Assembly: GCA_020636355.1 (NCBI GenBank) | Contig: JACJYB010000020.1 | Coordinates: 1-64,000 of the forward strand | Origin: Lewinellaceae bacterium | Lineage (GTDB): Bacteria > Bacteroidota > Bacteroidia > Chitinophagales > Saprospiraceae | Direction of reading: 5' to 3' | DNA: 64,000 nt | In this document: positions 43,811-53,137 of the stretch, one piece after another | Layout of the letters: every line of letters starts with the position of its first letter | Position numbering within the stretch: position 1 is the stretch's first letter | The notes under the pieces: generated by a model | Told to the model about the DNA's origin: nothing | Seen by the model: only the letters and a program-made list of their open reading frames with translations | Database searches by the model: none | Program-made: the position numbers and the translations under genes

Positions 43811-44610
43811 AAGGGTACTCGTTCGTACGAAGAGGGCACTTGAAAATACACCGTCTTCGGTTGATTGACCTTCCATTCATTGATTTCGAGGTCAAAGTTA
43901 TATTTTTCAGCAGGGGTGTTAATCTGATAATGACGCAGCCAGGGTATTGCGTTACCCTTACCGGTATCGGTGAACTGTTGCTGGGTGATGGTCAGCTGTT
44001 CTCCACTGGTTAATGCGAATAGCATTTCCCGAATGTGTCTTGCCGGCCATTCCAGTTGAACAGAATAATTCATCCGGTCTTCATACATTGGCCGGGAGCC
44101 ACGCACCCAGATCGAATCCGGTGAGATCGATAGTGCCGGCAGACCATCCGTACTCAGATCTGGAGAAAGCCCAAGCAACAACCGCTGAAATCCGGCAAAA
44201 TCGACCGGTAATTTTTGTTTCGCCAACCAGGCATTGGTAGCGCCATAGACGTATTCGTTGTTCAGATTGTCTATCAGTTTGAAGCTGTCCGGAGTAATCA
44301 GAATTCGATGGGTTTCGATAATTTTCGTCACGCGAATCCATAGCATTGAATCCTTGGCCCAATACCAATGAAGCCTGACCCCTATATTCAGATCAGGAGA
44401 ATCAATATCCAGTTTGCTTTTTGCCTCCAGATGATCCGGCTCGATCGGACCATGTTGAAGATCGTCCCACATGGATAATACTTTTTTTTCATCAGCGGCG
44501 TCGGTGTGCAACGCTTTGCCGGTCTTGCGGTTACAATTCAGGCTTGAAAAAAGCATTGAAACCACTAAGACCATCAGGGTGACTGCGCTTAATTTGGAAC
44601 GATGCATCAT
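43807..44610 (-). CDS. DUF4292 lipoprotein
   Basis: A 267-residue lipoprotein (lipobox ending SSLNC, Cys 26). The body is a DUF4292-like beta-rich domain: LEAKSKLDIDSP, LHWYWAKDSMLWIRVTKI, RILITPDSFKLIDNLNNEYVYG. The pattern is reminiscent of LolA-type folds that bind lipids, but no function is established for DUF4292. It overlaps the TPR gene and hflX by 4 nt each, so translation is coupled. In Bacteroidota a DUF4292 gene next to a TPR gene is a common arrangement (known association). Confidence 0.82.
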   Translation of the reverse strand: MMHRSKLSAVTLMVLVVSMLFSSLNCNRKTGKALHTDAADEKKVLSMWDDLQHGPIEPDHLEAKSKLDIDSPDLNIGVRLHWYWAKDSMLWIRVTKIIETHRILITPDSFKLIDNLNNEYVYGATNAWLAKQKLPVDFAGFQRLLLGLSPDLSTDGLPALSISPDSIWVRGSRPMYEDRMNYSVQLEWPARHIREMLFALTSGEQLTITQQQFTDTGKGNAIPWLRHYQINTPAEKYNFDLEINEWKVNQPKTVYFQVPSSYERVPL

Positions 44611-46340
44611 TCTACCAGTTGACGGCTGCTTATTTTCTTTTGTAATTCTTCCGCCCGGTTATTGGGCAGCTCCAGGGCATGATGCCACAAGGCGACGGCC
44701 TGATCGATAGCGCCGGTTTGATAAGCAATATCCCCGGCCAGTTCGGTTGCACGCGCATTGTTGGCTCCGCTACCGTCCAGATATTTTTGAATGGCTTGTC
44801 CGGCACGGGAATAATCCTTGGTCCGGTAGGAAAGGTAAGCCTGACTCTCCAAAAATCCGTCGTAGTCCGGATGAGATCTCGTCAGGTCATTAATCAATTG
44901 CTGCGCCTGACTTTGCGAACTTTCCGAATCGGACAAATACTCCAGGTATTGTTGCCAAACCGAGAGGGCTTGCGGAGCTTCCTTGAGCAATTGTTCGTAT
45001 CCGCTGGTCACTGCAATACGGTCACCATTGACTTGTTGGGCTAATAATCGACCCGCCCGTATCGATAGGGCAAGTGGTGAGCCTTTGCCGGCCATCATAC
45101 CGGCATCACTGAGATTTTGTTGAGCTTCTTTGATCTGGTTGAGATGGATCTGGGCTATTCCCATGGCGTAATAAAGGAGAGCCTGGTTTGGGAAGTAGTC
45201 CATTCCTCTGGGTGCATACGACAATATTTGTTGGTATTGCTCATTTTTCAGCAATAAAGGAAGGGTTTGTTCCCAAATGCTCCAGATGGCTGGCTGTAAA
45301 TCAAGCGCACCCAGATAGGCGCTTATCGCCTGGGCATCTTGACCACTTGCCTGGTAGATGTCTCCCAGCAGGGCCTGGACTTTTGCCTCACCAGGATGGG
45401 CTTGATTCAAGCCCAGACCGGCATCGATCAATGCCTGTCCCAGGGAAGCTTCTGGATGCTGGATCTGCTTATCCAGGTAGGGAATCAGTTCTTTGATCTT
45501 GTCATCAAGAGGGACCTGGGGATTTGACAGGATGGACTGGATGGAATGCAGGTATTGGTCATCCGCTCCGCTGGCTTTCAGTGATTTGGATAGTGCCAGA
45601 TTTGCTTGTGCATTGTCCGGGTCCATTTGCAAGACCGCCTGGTAGACTTCTTTTGCTTTGTCCGGTTTGTTCAATTGAATGAAGTGGGATGCCAGGAGCA
45701 GCCGGAATCGGGTTTCTTGCGGATAGGCATCGATCAGTTTGGTTAATTCGGATTCGGCCTTTCCCGCTTTATTAAGTCGAATGTACAACTCGTATTTCTG
45801 TTGAATGAGGCTTTCGTGAACACCTACCATTTGCTCTAGTCGATCCAGGACTGCAATGGCGTCTTCGGGCTTCCCGGCTTCGACCAGATCGTGCGACCAG
45901 ACTTCGTAGTCGTCCTCATACAGATTACCGCTGGCAGCTAGTTTTTCATAAATGCCTGCGGCAGCGGCATAGACTTCCTTTTGTTCGTACTGCCGGGCTA
46001 GAAAGAGTTGGTAATAGGAGTTGGATGGAGCCCATTGGGTTGCTTTCTGAGCCCACTCGAAGGCTTGATCGTTTTCTCCTTTAGCGGCATAGATCTTAGC
46101 AAGTTCGTAAGCAGCTGCATCGTTATCGGGGTCTTTCGCCAGTACTTCATTAAAGCGATTGATGGCTTTATCGGGATTGCCGAGGATGACTTGTTGCATG
46201 GCATCAATAAAAAGGCTCTCCAGATTGACAGTTTCTTCATTGGTAGAGCCAGCCTGTCCTTTTAAAGGCGTCAGCTCACCGGAGCCATACCAACAAATAA
46301 TAAACAGGAGAATCCGGGTTAGGTGCTTGTATACCGGCAT
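44607..46340 (-). CDS. Exported TPR-repeat protein
   Basis: A 577-residue protein with a signal peptide (RILLFIICWYGSGE...LKGQA) followed by at least 10 tetratricopeptide repeats, for example FNEVLAKDPDNDAAAYELAKIYAAKG near 65-90 and VYQAVLQMDPDNAQANLALSKSLK near 225. TPR arrays act as protein-binding scaffolds in the periplasm. It is the first gene of the four-gene unit that runs through DUF4292, hflX and the aminopeptidase. The partner is unknown; because of the overlap with the DUF4292 lipoprotein, an envelope complex of both is a plausible reading (inference). Confidence 0.87.
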   Translation of the reverse strand: MPVYKHLTRILLFIICWYGSGELTPLKGQAGSTNEETVNLESLFIDAMQQVILGNPDKAINRFNEVLAKDPDNDAAAYELAKIYAAKGENDQAFEWAQKATQWAPSNSYYQLFLARQYEQKEVYAAAAGIYEKLAASGNLYEDDYEVWSHDLVEAGKPEDAIAVLDRLEQMVGVHESLIQQKYELYIRLNKAGKAESELTKLIDAYPQETRFRLLLASHFIQLNKPDKAKEVYQAVLQMDPDNAQANLALSKSLKASGADDQYLHSIQSILSNPQVPLDDKIKELIPYLDKQIQHPEASLGQALIDAGLGLNQAHPGEAKVQALLGDIYQASGQDAQAISAYLGALDLQPAIWSIWEQTLPLLLKNEQYQQILSYAPRGMDYFPNQALLYYAMGIAQIHLNQIKEAQQNLSDAGMMAGKGSPLALSIRAGRLLAQQVNGDRIAVTSGYEQLLKEAPQALSVWQQYLEYLSDSESSQSQAQQLINDLTRSHPDYDGFLESQAYLSYRTKDYSRAGQAIQKYLDGSGANNARATELAGDIAYQTGAIDQAVALWHHALELPNNRAEELQKKISSRQLVE

Positions 46341-46425
46341 ACGGATCTTTTATGATTAGGACGAAAAAGATATAAAAAAGTTGTACCTGCTTGTCGGTTC
46401 ATCCTGAAATTTCAAGGATAAAACA

Positions 46426-47850
46426 TCACTCTACCAACGTTAATTTCAGCATATTCGTTCTTGCCCGTTTGCCCAGTGGCATCGAACCCGTATTGACGAC
46501 CAGGTCGCCCGGCTTTACCATATGATGTACTTTCAGAATTTCAACGACATCCGAGATGGTGTCATCCGTGGTGGTAAACCTATCGTAGAAGAAGGTCCGG
46601 ACGCCCCACACCAGATTCAGGGTTGCCAACATATACCGCCGGTCGGAAAAGATATAAATGGCATTGGGTGGGCGGTACGCTGCCATCCGGAATGCTGTAT
46701 AGCCGGACACCGTCATGCCCAGAAGTGCTTTGGCACCTACATATTCGGCCGTCTTAACAGCCTGGTAACAGATAACATCCGAGAAAAAGGTATTTGATTT
46801 GCGGGAAGGCTTTGATTTTTTCTCGTGGAAATGGTAATGAGCCTCTGCCTCTTCGATGATGGTGGACATGGCTTCCACTACTTTTACCGGGTGGTCACCT
46901 ACGGAGGTTTCTCCGCTGAGCATCACCGCATCCGCACCATCTAATACCGCATTGGCTACATCCGTAATCTCTGCCCGGGTAGGGCTGGGATTATGGATCA
47001 TGGATTCCATCATCTGAGTGGCTACAATACAGGGACGACCTAATTGCAGGCATTTGGAAGTGATTTCTTTTTGGATCAGGGGTAGTTTTTCCATCGGTAC
47101 TTCAACCCCGAGGTCTCCACGGGCTACCATAATGGCATCGGATTTCGCAATGATTTTATCGATGTTCCGGACTGCTTCCGGTTTTTCAATCTTGGCGATA
47201 ATCTTGGCTGGGTGCTCGTGTTCCTTGATGATGTTTCGCAAATGCTTGATGTCATCGGCTGAGCGAACAAAGGACAGGGCTATCCAATTGACCGGTTGGG
47301 TCAGGATGAACATCAGGTCCTCGTAATCCTTTTCCGTAATCGACGGAAGCGAAACATGGGTGTCGGGAAGGTTGACGCCTTTATTGGACTTCAATACCCC
47401 TCCAAACTGAACCTTCAGTTTAACTTCATCTTTTTTATTGGTCTCATCAACGGTAAAAATCAGTTTACCGTCGTCGATCAATACCTTTTCACCAACGACC
47501 ACGTCCTGCGCAAACTGATCATAACTCATATAGACCCGTTCGCGATTACCGATGCATTTGGTATTGGTAAACGTAATGATATCACCGGCTTCAAGATGAA
47601 TCCCATCGCCCTCGATTTTTCCAACCCGGAGCTTCGGTCCTTGCAAATCAGCAAGAATACCCAGGTGGAACCGGTGTTCTTCATTGATTCGGATGATGTT
47701 GTAAATGATTTGCTGGTGATACTCGTGCGCTCCATGACTGAAGTTCAATCGGAACACATTCACGCCTGCTTTGGCCAAGGCCAATAATACCTCATAATCC
47801 TCGCAAGCTGGACCAACGGTTGCAACTATTTTTGTATTTTGGAACTTCAT
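46426..47850 (-). CDS. pyk: Pyruvate kinase
   Basis: Last step of glycolysis, converting PEP and ADP to pyruvate and ATP. From the ATG at 47850 it has 474 residues, the normal length; the frame is open to 47907 but the extra 19 residues do not resemble the family N terminus, whereas MKFQNTKIVATVGPAC does. The active-site signature IIAKIEKPEAVRNIDKII with the catalytic Lys is near residue 220, MVARGDLGVEVP near 245, and VATQMMESM near 275. It stands alone, divergent from acpP. A TAAATTTG element at 47896-47903 may be its -7. Confidence 0.96.
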   Translation of the reverse strand: MKFQNTKIVATVGPACEDYEVLLALAKAGVNVFRLNFSHGAHEYHQQIIYNIIRINEEHRFHLGILADLQGPKLRVGKIEGDGIHLEAGDIITFTNTKCIGNRERVYMSYDQFAQDVVVGEKVLIDDGKLIFTVDETNKKDEVKLKVQFGGVLKSNKGVNLPDTHVSLPSITEKDYEDLMFILTQPVNWIALSFVRSADDIKHLRNIIKEHEHPAKIIAKIEKPEAVRNIDKIIAKSDAIMVARGDLGVEVPMEKLPLIQKEITSKCLQLGRPCIVATQMMESMIHNPSPTRAEITDVANAVLDGADAVMLSGETSVGDHPVKVVEAMSTIIEEAEAHYHFHEKKSKPSRKSNTFFSDVICYQAVKTAEYVGAKALLGMTVSGYTAFRMAAYRPPNAIYIFSDRRYMLATLNLVWGVRTFFYDRFTTTDDTISDVVEILKVHHMVKPGDLVVNTGSMPLGKRARTNMLKLTLVE

Positions 47851-47895
47851 ACCTTTTCCTGCGGTTAATAGGGCTTCGCTGTCACTCAAGATTGG

Positions 47896-47903
47896 CAAAT
47901 TTA
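47896..47903 (-). promoter_or_regulatory. Candidate pyk -7 element
   Basis: TAAATTTG on the minus strand matches TAnnTTTG, 45 nt before the chosen ATG. No -33 element is clear. Confidence 0.3.
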
Positions 47904-48006
47904 GCAAAAGGTTATCGTTCTTGATCGGACAGAAGCATGATTAATCTAATTTGATACGATAGGATGGTCACGGAAGCAGGGGCGTTGATAAAAAATGCCA
48001 GATTTC

Positions 48007-48038
48007 TTTGTGATTCACTGGGGTTATCCTTTATTTTG
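48007..48038 (+). promoter_or_regulatory. Candidate acpP promoter
   Basis: TTTG (48007-48010), a 20-nt spacer and TTATTTTG (48031-48038), one mismatch from TAnnTTTG, lie 26 nt before the acpP ATG. This is a good Bacteroidota -33/-7 arrangement. Confidence 0.6.
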
Positions 48039-48064
48039 CGAAAATTTTTAAAAATTAACCAATT

Positions 48065-48304
48065 ATGTCTAGCATCGAAGAAAAAGTAAAGAAGATCATC
48101 GTGGACAAATTAGGTGTCGACGAATCTGAAGTTACGCCTGAAGCAAGTTTTACCAACGACCTGGGCGCTGATTCACTAGATACGGTTGAACTTATCATGG
48201 AATTCGAGAAAGAATTTGATATTTCGATACCGGACGAACAAGCAGAAAATATCCAAACAGTAGGACAAGCAGTAAGCTATCTGGAATCTCAGATGCAGTC
48301 CTAA
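48065..48304 (+). CDS. acpP: Acyl carrier protein
   Basis: A 79-residue acidic carrier protein of fatty-acid synthesis. The phosphopantetheine attachment site is S37 in GADSLDTVEL. Helices around FTNDLG and FEKEFDISIPDEQAENI are standard. It is followed by a terminator and then by fabF, 127 bp downstream, the common acpP-fabF-rnc order. Confidence 0.97.
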   Translation: MSSIEEKVKKIIVDKLGVDESEVTPEASFTNDLGADSLDTVELIMEFEKEFDISIPDEQAENIQTVGQAVSYLESQMQS

Positions 48305-48329
48305 ATTAAGCTGATTTTCAGTTATTTAT

Positions 48330-48375
48330 AAAAAATCCATAAATGAGAAACCCTCTTGTTTATGGATTTTTTTAT
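48330..48375 (+). terminator. Terminator after acpP
   Basis: A 13-14-bp A/T-rich inverted repeat (48330-48343 with 48359-48372, GGAT/ATCC core) around a 15-nt loop, followed by T residues. It would separate the abundant acpP transcript from fabF-rnc, probably with partial read-through. Confidence 0.75.
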
Positions 48376-48431
48376 CGCATTAAGCAGGTAATTTGCTTAC
48401 TTTGCGGTTGCTTATGTAAACCTTACGGTCT

Positions 48432-49676
48432 ATGAAACGAGTCGTTGTAACGGGTATTGGAGCACTCACGCCAATTGGCAATTCCGTAGATGCTTACCTT
48501 AAAGCATTGCAGGAGGGTGTTTCCGGAGCTAATCCGATCACACGTTTTAATGCTGAAGCTTTTAAGACCAGGTTTGCCTGTGAACTGAAAGACCTGGATA
48601 TCACGGAAGTACTGGATAAGAAAGAAGTGCGCAAGCTGGACCTTTTTGCTCAGTACGCCCTTTATACGACCCATGAGGCCATTGCCATGAGCGGACTCAC
48701 CGAAGACATTCTGGCTACGGATCGTACCGGGGTGATCTGGGGTTCCGGGATTGGAGGACTCCGGTCTTTGGAGGCAGAAATTGAAACCTATGCAGAAGCC
48801 GGCCGGGGCGTACCCCGCCATAGTCCGTTTCTCATCCCTAAAATGATCGCCGATATCGCCGCCGGTCATATATCCATCCGGTACGGATGTCTGGGGATCA
48901 ACTATGCAACCGTTTCTGCCTGCGCATCCGCCAACCACGCTATCATTAATGCCTTTGATTACATCCGACTGGGAAAAGCCGATGTGTTTATAACCGGCGG
49001 CTCGGAAGCAGCCATTACCGAGACCGGTATGGGTGGCTTCAGCAATATGAAAGCACTGTCGGAACGCAATGACGACTATCTGACCGCATCGCGACCCTTT
49101 GATGCAGACCGGGACGGTTTTGTTCTGGGCGAGGGGTCCGGCACGTTAATCCTGGAGGATTACGATCATGCCCGCCGACGGGGTGCACCCATCCTGGCCG
49201 AGATCATCGGAACAGGAGCCACAGCCGATGCCTACCACATCACCGCACCTCATCCGGAAGGTAGAGGAGCTTCTATCGTCATGCGGACAGCGCTGAAAGA
49301 AGCTGGAATCAATACATCCGACGTCGATTACATCAATGTGCATGGTACCTCCACACCACTGGGAGATGTGGCTGAATTACGAGCCATTCAGCATGTATTC
49401 GGAGAGGATGCATATGGTTTGAATATCAGTTCAACCAAATCCATGACCGGCCATTTACTGGGAGCTTCCGGAGCTATTGAAGCAGTTGCCGGCATCCTCG
49501 GTATGAAACATAATTTTGTTCCACCCACCATCAATCATTTCACACCAGACCCTGAGATCGATCCTAAACTGAACCTGACCCTAAATCAACCCCAGGAACG
49601 ACACCTGGATATTATTTTAAGTAATACATTTGGATTCGGAGGTCATAACTCATCGATCGTATTGAAACGGGTATGA
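48432..49676 (+). CDS. fabF: Beta-ketoacyl-ACP synthase II
   Basis: Elongating condensing enzyme of fatty-acid synthesis, 414 residues. Catalytic residues are visible: C164 (VSACASANHAI), H304 (INVHGTSTPLGD), K336 and H341 (KSMTGHLLGASG). The N terminus MKRVVVTGIGALTPIG is typical. The stop overlaps the rnc start by 4 nt (ATGA). It acts with AcpP, encoded just upstream. Confidence 0.97.
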   Translation: MKRVVVTGIGALTPIGNSVDAYLKALQEGVSGANPITRFNAEAFKTRFACELKDLDITEVLDKKEVRKLDLFAQYALYTTHEAIAMSGLTEDILATDRTGVIWGSGIGGLRSLEAEIETYAEAGRGVPRHSPFLIPKMIADIAAGHISIRYGCLGINYATVSACASANHAIINAFDYIRLGKADVFITGGSEAAITETGMGGFSNMKALSERNDDYLTASRPFDADRDGFVLGEGSGTLILEDYDHARRRGAPILAEIIGTGATADAYHITAPHPEGRGASIVMRTALKEAGINTSDVDYINVHGTSTPLGDVAELRAIQHVFGEDAYGLNISSTKSMTGHLLGASGAIEAVAGILGMKHNFVPPTINHFTPDPEIDPKLNLTLNQPQERHLDIILSNTFGFGGHNSSIVLKRV

Positions 49677-50416
49677 TAAGTCGTTTGAAAAAAACATACA
49701 ATTACTATCTCGGTTCCGATAAATATTTTGTGCAGCGGCTTGATTCACTTGTGAATTATGTGCCGCTCAACCCTTACCTCTTCAAGCTTGCTTTTTTTCA
49801 TAAATCCAGCTTGAATGAGAATAAAAACCGCATGGACAGCAACGAAAGACTGGAATTCCTCGGTGATGCGGTTCTCAGTTCGGTGGTGGCAGAATACCTC
49901 TTCAAGAAATACCCCAATAGCGACGAAGGCTTTCTGACCAAGATGCGCTCCAAAATTGTTAAACGGAAAACCCTCAACGATCTCGCTGATCAGATCGGAA
50001 TAGATGTGCTCCTCAAGGAATTTAACCAGACACAACTGACCAATTCCATGTTGGGTAATGCGCTGGAAGCATTTATCGGCGCGATGTACATCGAAAGTGG
50101 ATACCGGCGTACTAAAAATTACATTATACATAAAATGTTGCGTGAATACCTGAATATTCATGCACTCGAGAACAAGGATGATAATTTCAAATCGCAACTG
50201 CTGGAGTGGTGTCAAAAGCACGGAAAGGAAGTCAGTTATTCCGTGTTGAACAAATACCGGATGGACAACCGGGATCGCTTCCGCGTTGCAGTTTTGATTA
50301 ACGGAGAAGAAATCGCTACCGCTGAAGACTTCAATAAAAAAAGTGCCGAACAATCCGCTTCCAGTATCGCAATAGCAAACCTTGGCATCGCCGAAGAAGT
50401 GGATGAAGAAGATTAA
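49673..50416 (+). CDS. rnc: Ribonuclease III
   Basis: Double-strand-specific endoribonuclease for rRNA and mRNA processing, 247 residues. The signature ERLEFLGDA is at 58-66 with E61 and D65. The second acidic pair region reads GNALEAFIGAMYIE, with Asn where E. coli has Asp114; the Glu is kept. Similar GN..EA forms occur in other Bacteroidota enzymes as far as I recall. The C-terminal dsRNA-binding domain covers about 170-240 (FKSQLLEWCQKHGKEVSYSV, ASSIAIANLGIAE). It is coupled to fabF by a 4-nt overlap. Confidence 0.95.
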   Translation: MISRLKKTYNYYLGSDKYFVQRLDSLVNYVPLNPYLFKLAFFHKSSLNENKNRMDSNERLEFLGDAVLSSVVAEYLFKKYPNSDEGFLTKMRSKIVKRKTLNDLADQIGIDVLLKEFNQTQLTNSMLGNALEAFIGAMYIESGYRRTKNYIIHKMLREYLNIHALENKDDNFKSQLLEWCQKHGKEVSYSVLNKYRMDNRDRFRVAVLINGEEIATAEDFNKKSAEQSASSIAIANLGIAEEVDEED

Positions 50417-50513
50417 TCGGTACAGCAACCGGAAGTCTGGAAGGCTATTTCAGGTGCATTAGGTAAAAGACAAACCAGAAATAATAAAAGGTTGACCCCA
50501 GTTAATTAAAGCC

Positions 50514-51068
50514 ATGGATTTAACACTGATCATTTCAATCGCTACATCAGTCATGTCCTTGTTAGTGGCATTGATATCCGTGATCATTATGTACCGAAGT
50601 GTGAAGATCAGCCAGAAAGGCCTGGAAAAGACCCTCGAAGAAATGGAGGATTATACCATTTCGGAAAATTTGGAAATTCATGTACAGGTTGTCAATGCCA
50701 TCCGCCAGCATCAGTCGCAGTTACCACCCAATATTCACGATCCGGATTACGTCATGACCGAAGAAGTTAACCGGCGGATCCGGATGTTCTGGTTTTCCAT
50801 CTTCGATGAATGGTTTGTCTGCAATACCGAAGGTAAATTCATGACGGATTATTGGGAGAAATATTACAAGTATGGGCTGCTGCCGGTGATGAAACGTCCG
50901 GTATTCACCCAGGCTATAAAAAAAATGATCGAAGTAGATCACATCACCTTCCTGGGTCAGGTTCGCGCTTTCTCAAAATCGCTCAATGAGGTGCATCAGA
51001 TGGTAAAGGGAGAAGACCTCATCGATTATGCCAACATCGAGTTCATTAACCCAACCCATAAACCTTAG
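50514..51068 (+). CDS. Membrane-anchored protein of unknown function
   Basis: A 184-residue protein with one N-terminal transmembrane helix (about 3-27, IATSVMSLLVALISVIIMY) and a charged cytoplasmic or periplasmic domain rich in aromatic residues (RRIRMFWFSIFDEWFVC, FMTDYWEKYYKYGLLP). The layout resembles small single-pass proteins often described as DUF4760-like, but I cannot assign a family. It lies 97 bp after rnc and ends 1 nt before the glycosyltransferase start, so it is cotranscribed with the latter. Confidence 0.7.
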   Translation: MDLTLIISIATSVMSLLVALISVIIMYRSVKISQKGLEKTLEEMEDYTISENLEIHVQVVNAIRQHQSQLPPNIHDPDYVMTEEVNRRIRMFWFSIFDEWFVCNTEGKFMTDYWEKYYKYGLLPVMKRPVFTQAIKKMIEVDHITFLGQVRAFSKSLNEVHQMVKGEDLIDYANIEFINPTHKP

Positions 51069-51069
51069 T

Positions 51070-52707
51070 ATGAAGGCATCCGGTAAAAAGCCTTCTAAGC
51101 ATAAAAATGCAGGCAAAGCCTCCCGGTTCGACTTTCCGGTCTTGCCTGTACTGGTTCTGTTGGTCCTTGTGATCCTGGTGGTAGTCAGGTTGTTTTACCT
51201 GCCTCTTGCATTTGATCGCGATGAGGGTTCGTACTTGTACTTTGGTGAGCTGATTCTCCACGCCAAAGTACCCTATCAGGACTTCTATGAGATCAAGCCA
51301 CCAGGAATCTTTTACAGCTATGCTTTAATTGCCGCAGTATTTGGCACGACTACTATAGGCGCGCATGCTGCACTCCTCCTGATAAAAATTGCATCCGGTT
51401 ATTTACTTTTCCGGATAAGCAGACGCTATGTAAATGCTTCCTATGCCTGGTTAACGGTGCTTGCTTACGGTCTTTACAGCACGAACCCCTATTTACAAGA
51501 CCTGGCTATGGTTTCGGAACACCTGACTACTTTATGTGTTCTGGGAGGAATTTGGATGTTGCATCAGGCCTTGGACAAAAAGAAAAGTCGCTGGTGGATC
51601 GGAAGCGGTGCCCTCCTGGCCTGGGGGGTATTGATCAAACAAACAGGATTATTTTATTTTCTACCCGTCATCATCATTGCTGTTGGGGAGTCCAGGGCAC
51701 AACAGCAATCCATTCCCTGGAAGGGGCTTCTTAAATTGGGAGGGGCTTCGTTAATAACAGGCTTATTGGTCCTGCTCGTGTTAGGGATACAGGGTAGTTT
51801 GCCAGAAGCTTATCATTGGCTGGTAGAACGGCCATTCGGGTATGCAGAAGTACTTGGCGATGCCCAGAAACAAGAGTTGCGAAAACATTTTATTAGCCTG
51901 GCGGGTAGGATCCTTTGGATGCTTTGGATAACCAGTGGCATTGGCATACTGGTTGCCTGGCTGGAAAAACCGGTTCGCTATCCGGTCTACGTGCTGGCAC
52001 TGACGATCGCTGCCGGAATAAATCTGGTTTTGGGAGGTAGATTTTATGGGCATTACGCGCTCAACTTATTACCCTTTATGGCTATGTGGGCGGGGTTTGG
52101 TCTCTATGTGCTTGGCAATCGCATCGCGCGTCAGTCTGGCCAAAGAGCCTGGACTTACCCTTTGCTGAGTTTGCCTGTCATTGGAGTCACCTTGTTTCTG
52201 GTCCTGTCAAATTATTTTCCGGTCGATCAGACGACCATGATACGGCGTATCTACGGTAAAAACCCATTTGAGGAAATGTACAATCTCGGGATTTATGTGA
52301 ATGGGATCAAAGGCCCGGGTGATCAGGTGCTTATCGTGGGCTCCGAGCCGCAAGGTTATCTGTATACCAAAACCCTGGCCCCGACCAGACATGTTTTTCC
52401 CGCTTTCATCTCCAATGACGATCCGGAAAATGTCCGATACCAGGAGGAGGCTATTGAGGCCATGAAGTCAAGCAAACCCAAATACCTGTTTCTCGTAGTC
52501 AACTCATTCTCCTGGCTTTTTAAAGATGAATCCCAGGCCGGCCGCAATTATTTCAATAATGCATTTTATTACGTTCAGCAAGGGTATCGGAAGGTAGCCA
52601 TCGCAGAAACTTACCCCGACCGACCGTCACGGTATATTTATGGGCAGGAAGCCACCAATCATGATCCGCAATCCAGCACCTATATTGAAGTTTATGAGCG
52701 CCGATAG
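51070..52707 (+). CDS. GT39/ArnT-like membrane glycosyltransferase
   Basis: A 545-residue integral-membrane protein (start at 51070; the frame is open to 51028, but those codons overlap the upstream gene). The N terminus is basic, followed by about 11 transmembrane helices. The first periplasmic loop has FDRDEGSYLYFGELIL and YQDFYEIKPPGIFY, the acidic-then-KPP pattern of GT39/PMT and ArnT enzymes that use polyprenyl-phosphate sugars. The C-terminal soluble part (about 400-545) is extracytoplasmic. Acceptor is unknown. Its last 14 nt overlap the start of the FdtA-like gene. Confidence 0.82.
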   Translation: MKASGKKPSKHKNAGKASRFDFPVLPVLVLLVLVILVVVRLFYLPLAFDRDEGSYLYFGELILHAKVPYQDFYEIKPPGIFYSYALIAAVFGTTTIGAHAALLLIKIASGYLLFRISRRYVNASYAWLTVLAYGLYSTNPYLQDLAMVSEHLTTLCVLGGIWMLHQALDKKKSRWWIGSGALLAWGVLIKQTGLFYFLPVIIIAVGESRAQQQSIPWKGLLKLGGASLITGLLVLLVLGIQGSLPEAYHWLVERPFGYAEVLGDAQKQELRKHFISLAGRILWMLWITSGIGILVAWLEKPVRYPVYVLALTIAAGINLVLGGRFYGHYALNLLPFMAMWAGFGLYVLGNRIARQSGQRAWTYPLLSLPVIGVTLFLVLSNYFPVDQTTMIRRIYGKNPFEEMYNLGIYVNGIKGPGDQVLIVGSEPQGYLYTKTLAPTRHVFPAFISNDDPENVRYQEEAIEAMKSSKPKYLFLVVNSFSWLFKDESQAGRNYFNNAFYYVQQGYRKVAIAETYPDRPSRYIYGQEATNHDPQSSTYIEVYERR

Positions 52708-53092
52708 ACCATACAGCATTGAATTTTCAGGCCATGGGGTGCGGGAAGAGGGATTTCTTTACGTTGCTGAGCAGGGGGACATTCCATTTCTAGTCCGCCG
52801 GACCTTTTGGACGGTAAATACCCCGGCTACCGTGGTTCGCGGTGGCCATGCGCATCATAAGACGGAGATGGTTCTGATCGCATTGCAGGGGACCATCATC
52901 CTGCATGTGGAAGATAAAGCCGGAACCCAGTGGCAGTTCAAACTGGATCGTCCGGATACGGGGATATATATTCCCGTCATGCATTGGCACACCATGGTGT
53001 ACGAAGACCAGGCAGTACAACTGGTTCTGGCTTCAGCAGATTATGAAGAACAGGATTACATCCGTGACTTCCGGGCTTTCAAACGCCCATAG
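52694..53092 (+). CDS. FdtA/QdtA-family sugar 3,4-ketoisomerase (cupin)
   Basis: A 132-residue cupin of the WxcM/FdtA type, which isomerises dTDP-4-keto-6-deoxy-glucose to the 3-keto sugar, the substrate for a 3-aminotransferase. The family hallmark is the His-rich RGGHAHHKTE near residue 50, followed by ALQGTIILHVED; IPVMHWHTMVYE is also typical. The start at 52694 overlaps the glycosyltransferase stop by 14 nt; the open frame extends upstream inside that gene but is a shadow. The matching aminotransferase lies at 56248. FdtA and QdtA differ in the configuration at C4, which I cannot tell from sequence. Confidence 0.85.
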   Translation: MSADRPYSIEFSGHGVREEGFLYVAEQGDIPFLVRRTFWTVNTPATVVRGGHAHHKTEMVLIALQGTIILHVEDKAGTQWQFKLDRPDTGIYIPVMHWHTMVYEDQAVQLVLASADYEEQDYIRDFRAFKRP

Positions 53093-53137
53093 AATATGCT
53101 CCGGATATCCCTGCCCGGCTAAACGGTAGCAGCCAGC

